Shown here: positions 63,423-64,000 of the stretch, one piece after another
Position numbering within the stretch: position 1 is the first letter of the stretch
Layout: every line of letters starts with the position of its first letter
NCBI GenBank assembly: GCA_963745775.1
Contig: CAVUYY010000013.1
Coordinates: forward strand, 220,552-284,551
DNA: 64,000 nucleotides
Reading direction: 5' to 3'
DNA from: Gaiellasilicea sp963745775
Lineage (GTDB): Bacteria; Actinomycetota; Thermoleophilia; Gaiellales; Gaiellaceae
The notes under the pieces: generated by a model
Told to the model about the DNA's origin: nothing
Database searches by the model: none
Seen by the model: the letters and a program-made list of their open reading frames with translations, nothing else
Translations under genes and position numbers: made by a program

Positions 63423-64000
63423 GCGACACCGTCGTCTTCATCCCGGCGTGGAACGAGGAGCAGAACCTGCCGGATGTGCTCAGGGCCTTGCACGAAGAGC
63501 TTCCGGACGCCGACGTGCTGGTCGTGGATGACGGCTCGACCGACGGGACGGCCGACGTCGCGCGGGAGCACGGCGCGACCGTGCTCTCCCTCGACGGCAA
63601 CCGAGGGCTGCCGATCGGAATCGCTGCCGGCTACAACTGGGCGCTCGAGCGCGGTTATGCCTACTGCGGGCGGGTGGACGCCGACGGGCAGCATCCGGCC
63701 AAGGAGCTCTCCCGGCTCCCGCGCTCGTGAAGGCGGACGAGTGCGACGTCGCCGTCGGCTCGCGCTTCGTCTCCGGCGACGGGTACGAGCCCTACCGCTA
63801 CCGCCCCAGCGGAGCGCGCGTCCGGACGGCCGCGCTGAGGCGAGCGATGGCGCTCGTGCTCCGCCGCCCGTTCGCTGACGCGACGAGCGGTCTCTACGCC
63901 GTCAACGCGAAGGCCCTGCCGCTTCTCGCCGTCCCCTTCGCAACGAAGGCCCCGGAGGTCGAGGCATGATCCGGATCGTCGACGCGGGCCTCCGGCTGCA
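63419..64000 (+). CDS. family 2 glycosyltransferase, partial (frame broken twice, runs off the end)
   Basis: DPM1/DPG-synthase-like GT2. MSDTVVFIPAWNEEQNLPDVLRAL, VVDDGSTDGTADVAREHGATV (nucleotide-binding D and S), GRVDADGQHPAKEL (catalytic DxD), then after a one-base loss in a C-run near 63719, LVKADECDVAVGSRFVSGDGYEPYRY and FADATSGLYAVNAKALPLL. The apparent stop at 63967 is also explained by a one-base loss near 63964, since MIRIVDAGLRL continues the family sequence to the window edge. Likely makes a dolichyl- or polyprenyl-phosphate sugar. Confidence 0.75.

Noticed and set aside
1..64000. CRISPR arrays, insertion sequences, prophage or tRNA/rRNA genes
   Set aside because: No evenly spaced repeats, transposase or integrase reading frames, or recognisable RNA genes were seen; a profile search would still be needed for small RNAs.

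Overview
The window is one contiguous stretch of a very GC-rich bacterial chromosome with dense, overlapping genes. Gene content (complete nuoA-N, mycobacterial-type FprA reductase, GroES/GroEL under a CIRCE operator, branched-chain-type 2-oxoacid dehydrogenase with LipA/LipB), many GTG starts and many apparent leaderless promoters point to Actinomycetota. The protein style (short FtsH, fused receiver/thioredoxin-reductase-like flavoprotein, Vps62-like protein) suggests the class Thermoleophilia. That placement is inference; no rRNA or tRNA gene is visible. No stretch longer than 300 bases lacks a gene.

Layout. 0.1-14 kb: housekeeping genes (cysteine hydrolase, methyltransferase, FtsH-like protease, methylmalonyl-CoA epimerase-like, sigma factor, YchF-like GTPase, EamA transporter, YhaM-like nuclease, DUF1015, inositol monophosphatase, Mrp/ApbC, HAD phosphatase, short Ldh2-type dehydrogenase, cupin-TPR, DUF1028, UPF0173 hydrolase). 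14.5-28.3 kb: a full fourteen-gene complex I operon, minus strand. 28.5-34.2 kb: ErpA-type Fe-S carrier, ArgH-like lyase, YidB-like protein, a SecD-P1-like lipoprotein, FprA-type ferredoxin-NADP reductase and fumarase. 34.3-39.6 kb: two secreted immune-inhibitor-A-like zinc metalloproteases, each followed by a strong hairpin terminator, with a small exported protein between them. 39.7-47.6 kb: lipoate synthesis (lipA, lipB) around the lipoylated 2-oxoacid dehydrogenase E1a-E1b-E2, interrupted by an ArsR regulator/MFS exporter pair. 47.7-53.4 kb: DHA2-type MFS exporter, zinc ribbon, membrane class III cyclase, receiver-TrxR-like flavoprotein, ASCH protein, Nudix hydrolase. 53.4-55.5 kb: CIRCE-groES-groEL. 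55.6-64 kb: TOBE-only ORF, MBL hydrolase, three membrane or lipoprotein genes, Vps62-like membrane protein, glutaminase, SHOCT protein, DUF218 protein and a GT2 glycosyltransferase running off the end.

The dominant anomaly is about 28 single-base frame breaks in otherwise well-conserved, often essential genes. Roughly 20 look like one extra base and 8 like one missing base, several in short homopolymers. They create false gene fusions (Mrp-HAD, ArsR-MFS, TrxR-cyclase, NuoG-NuoH). I read them as uncorrected sequencing/assembly indels and annotate repaired gene spans. I found no convincing new multi-gene system; the most interesting leads are the receiver/TrxR/cyclase pair, the tandem secreted proteases, the Vps62-membrane fusion and the leaderless promoter motif.
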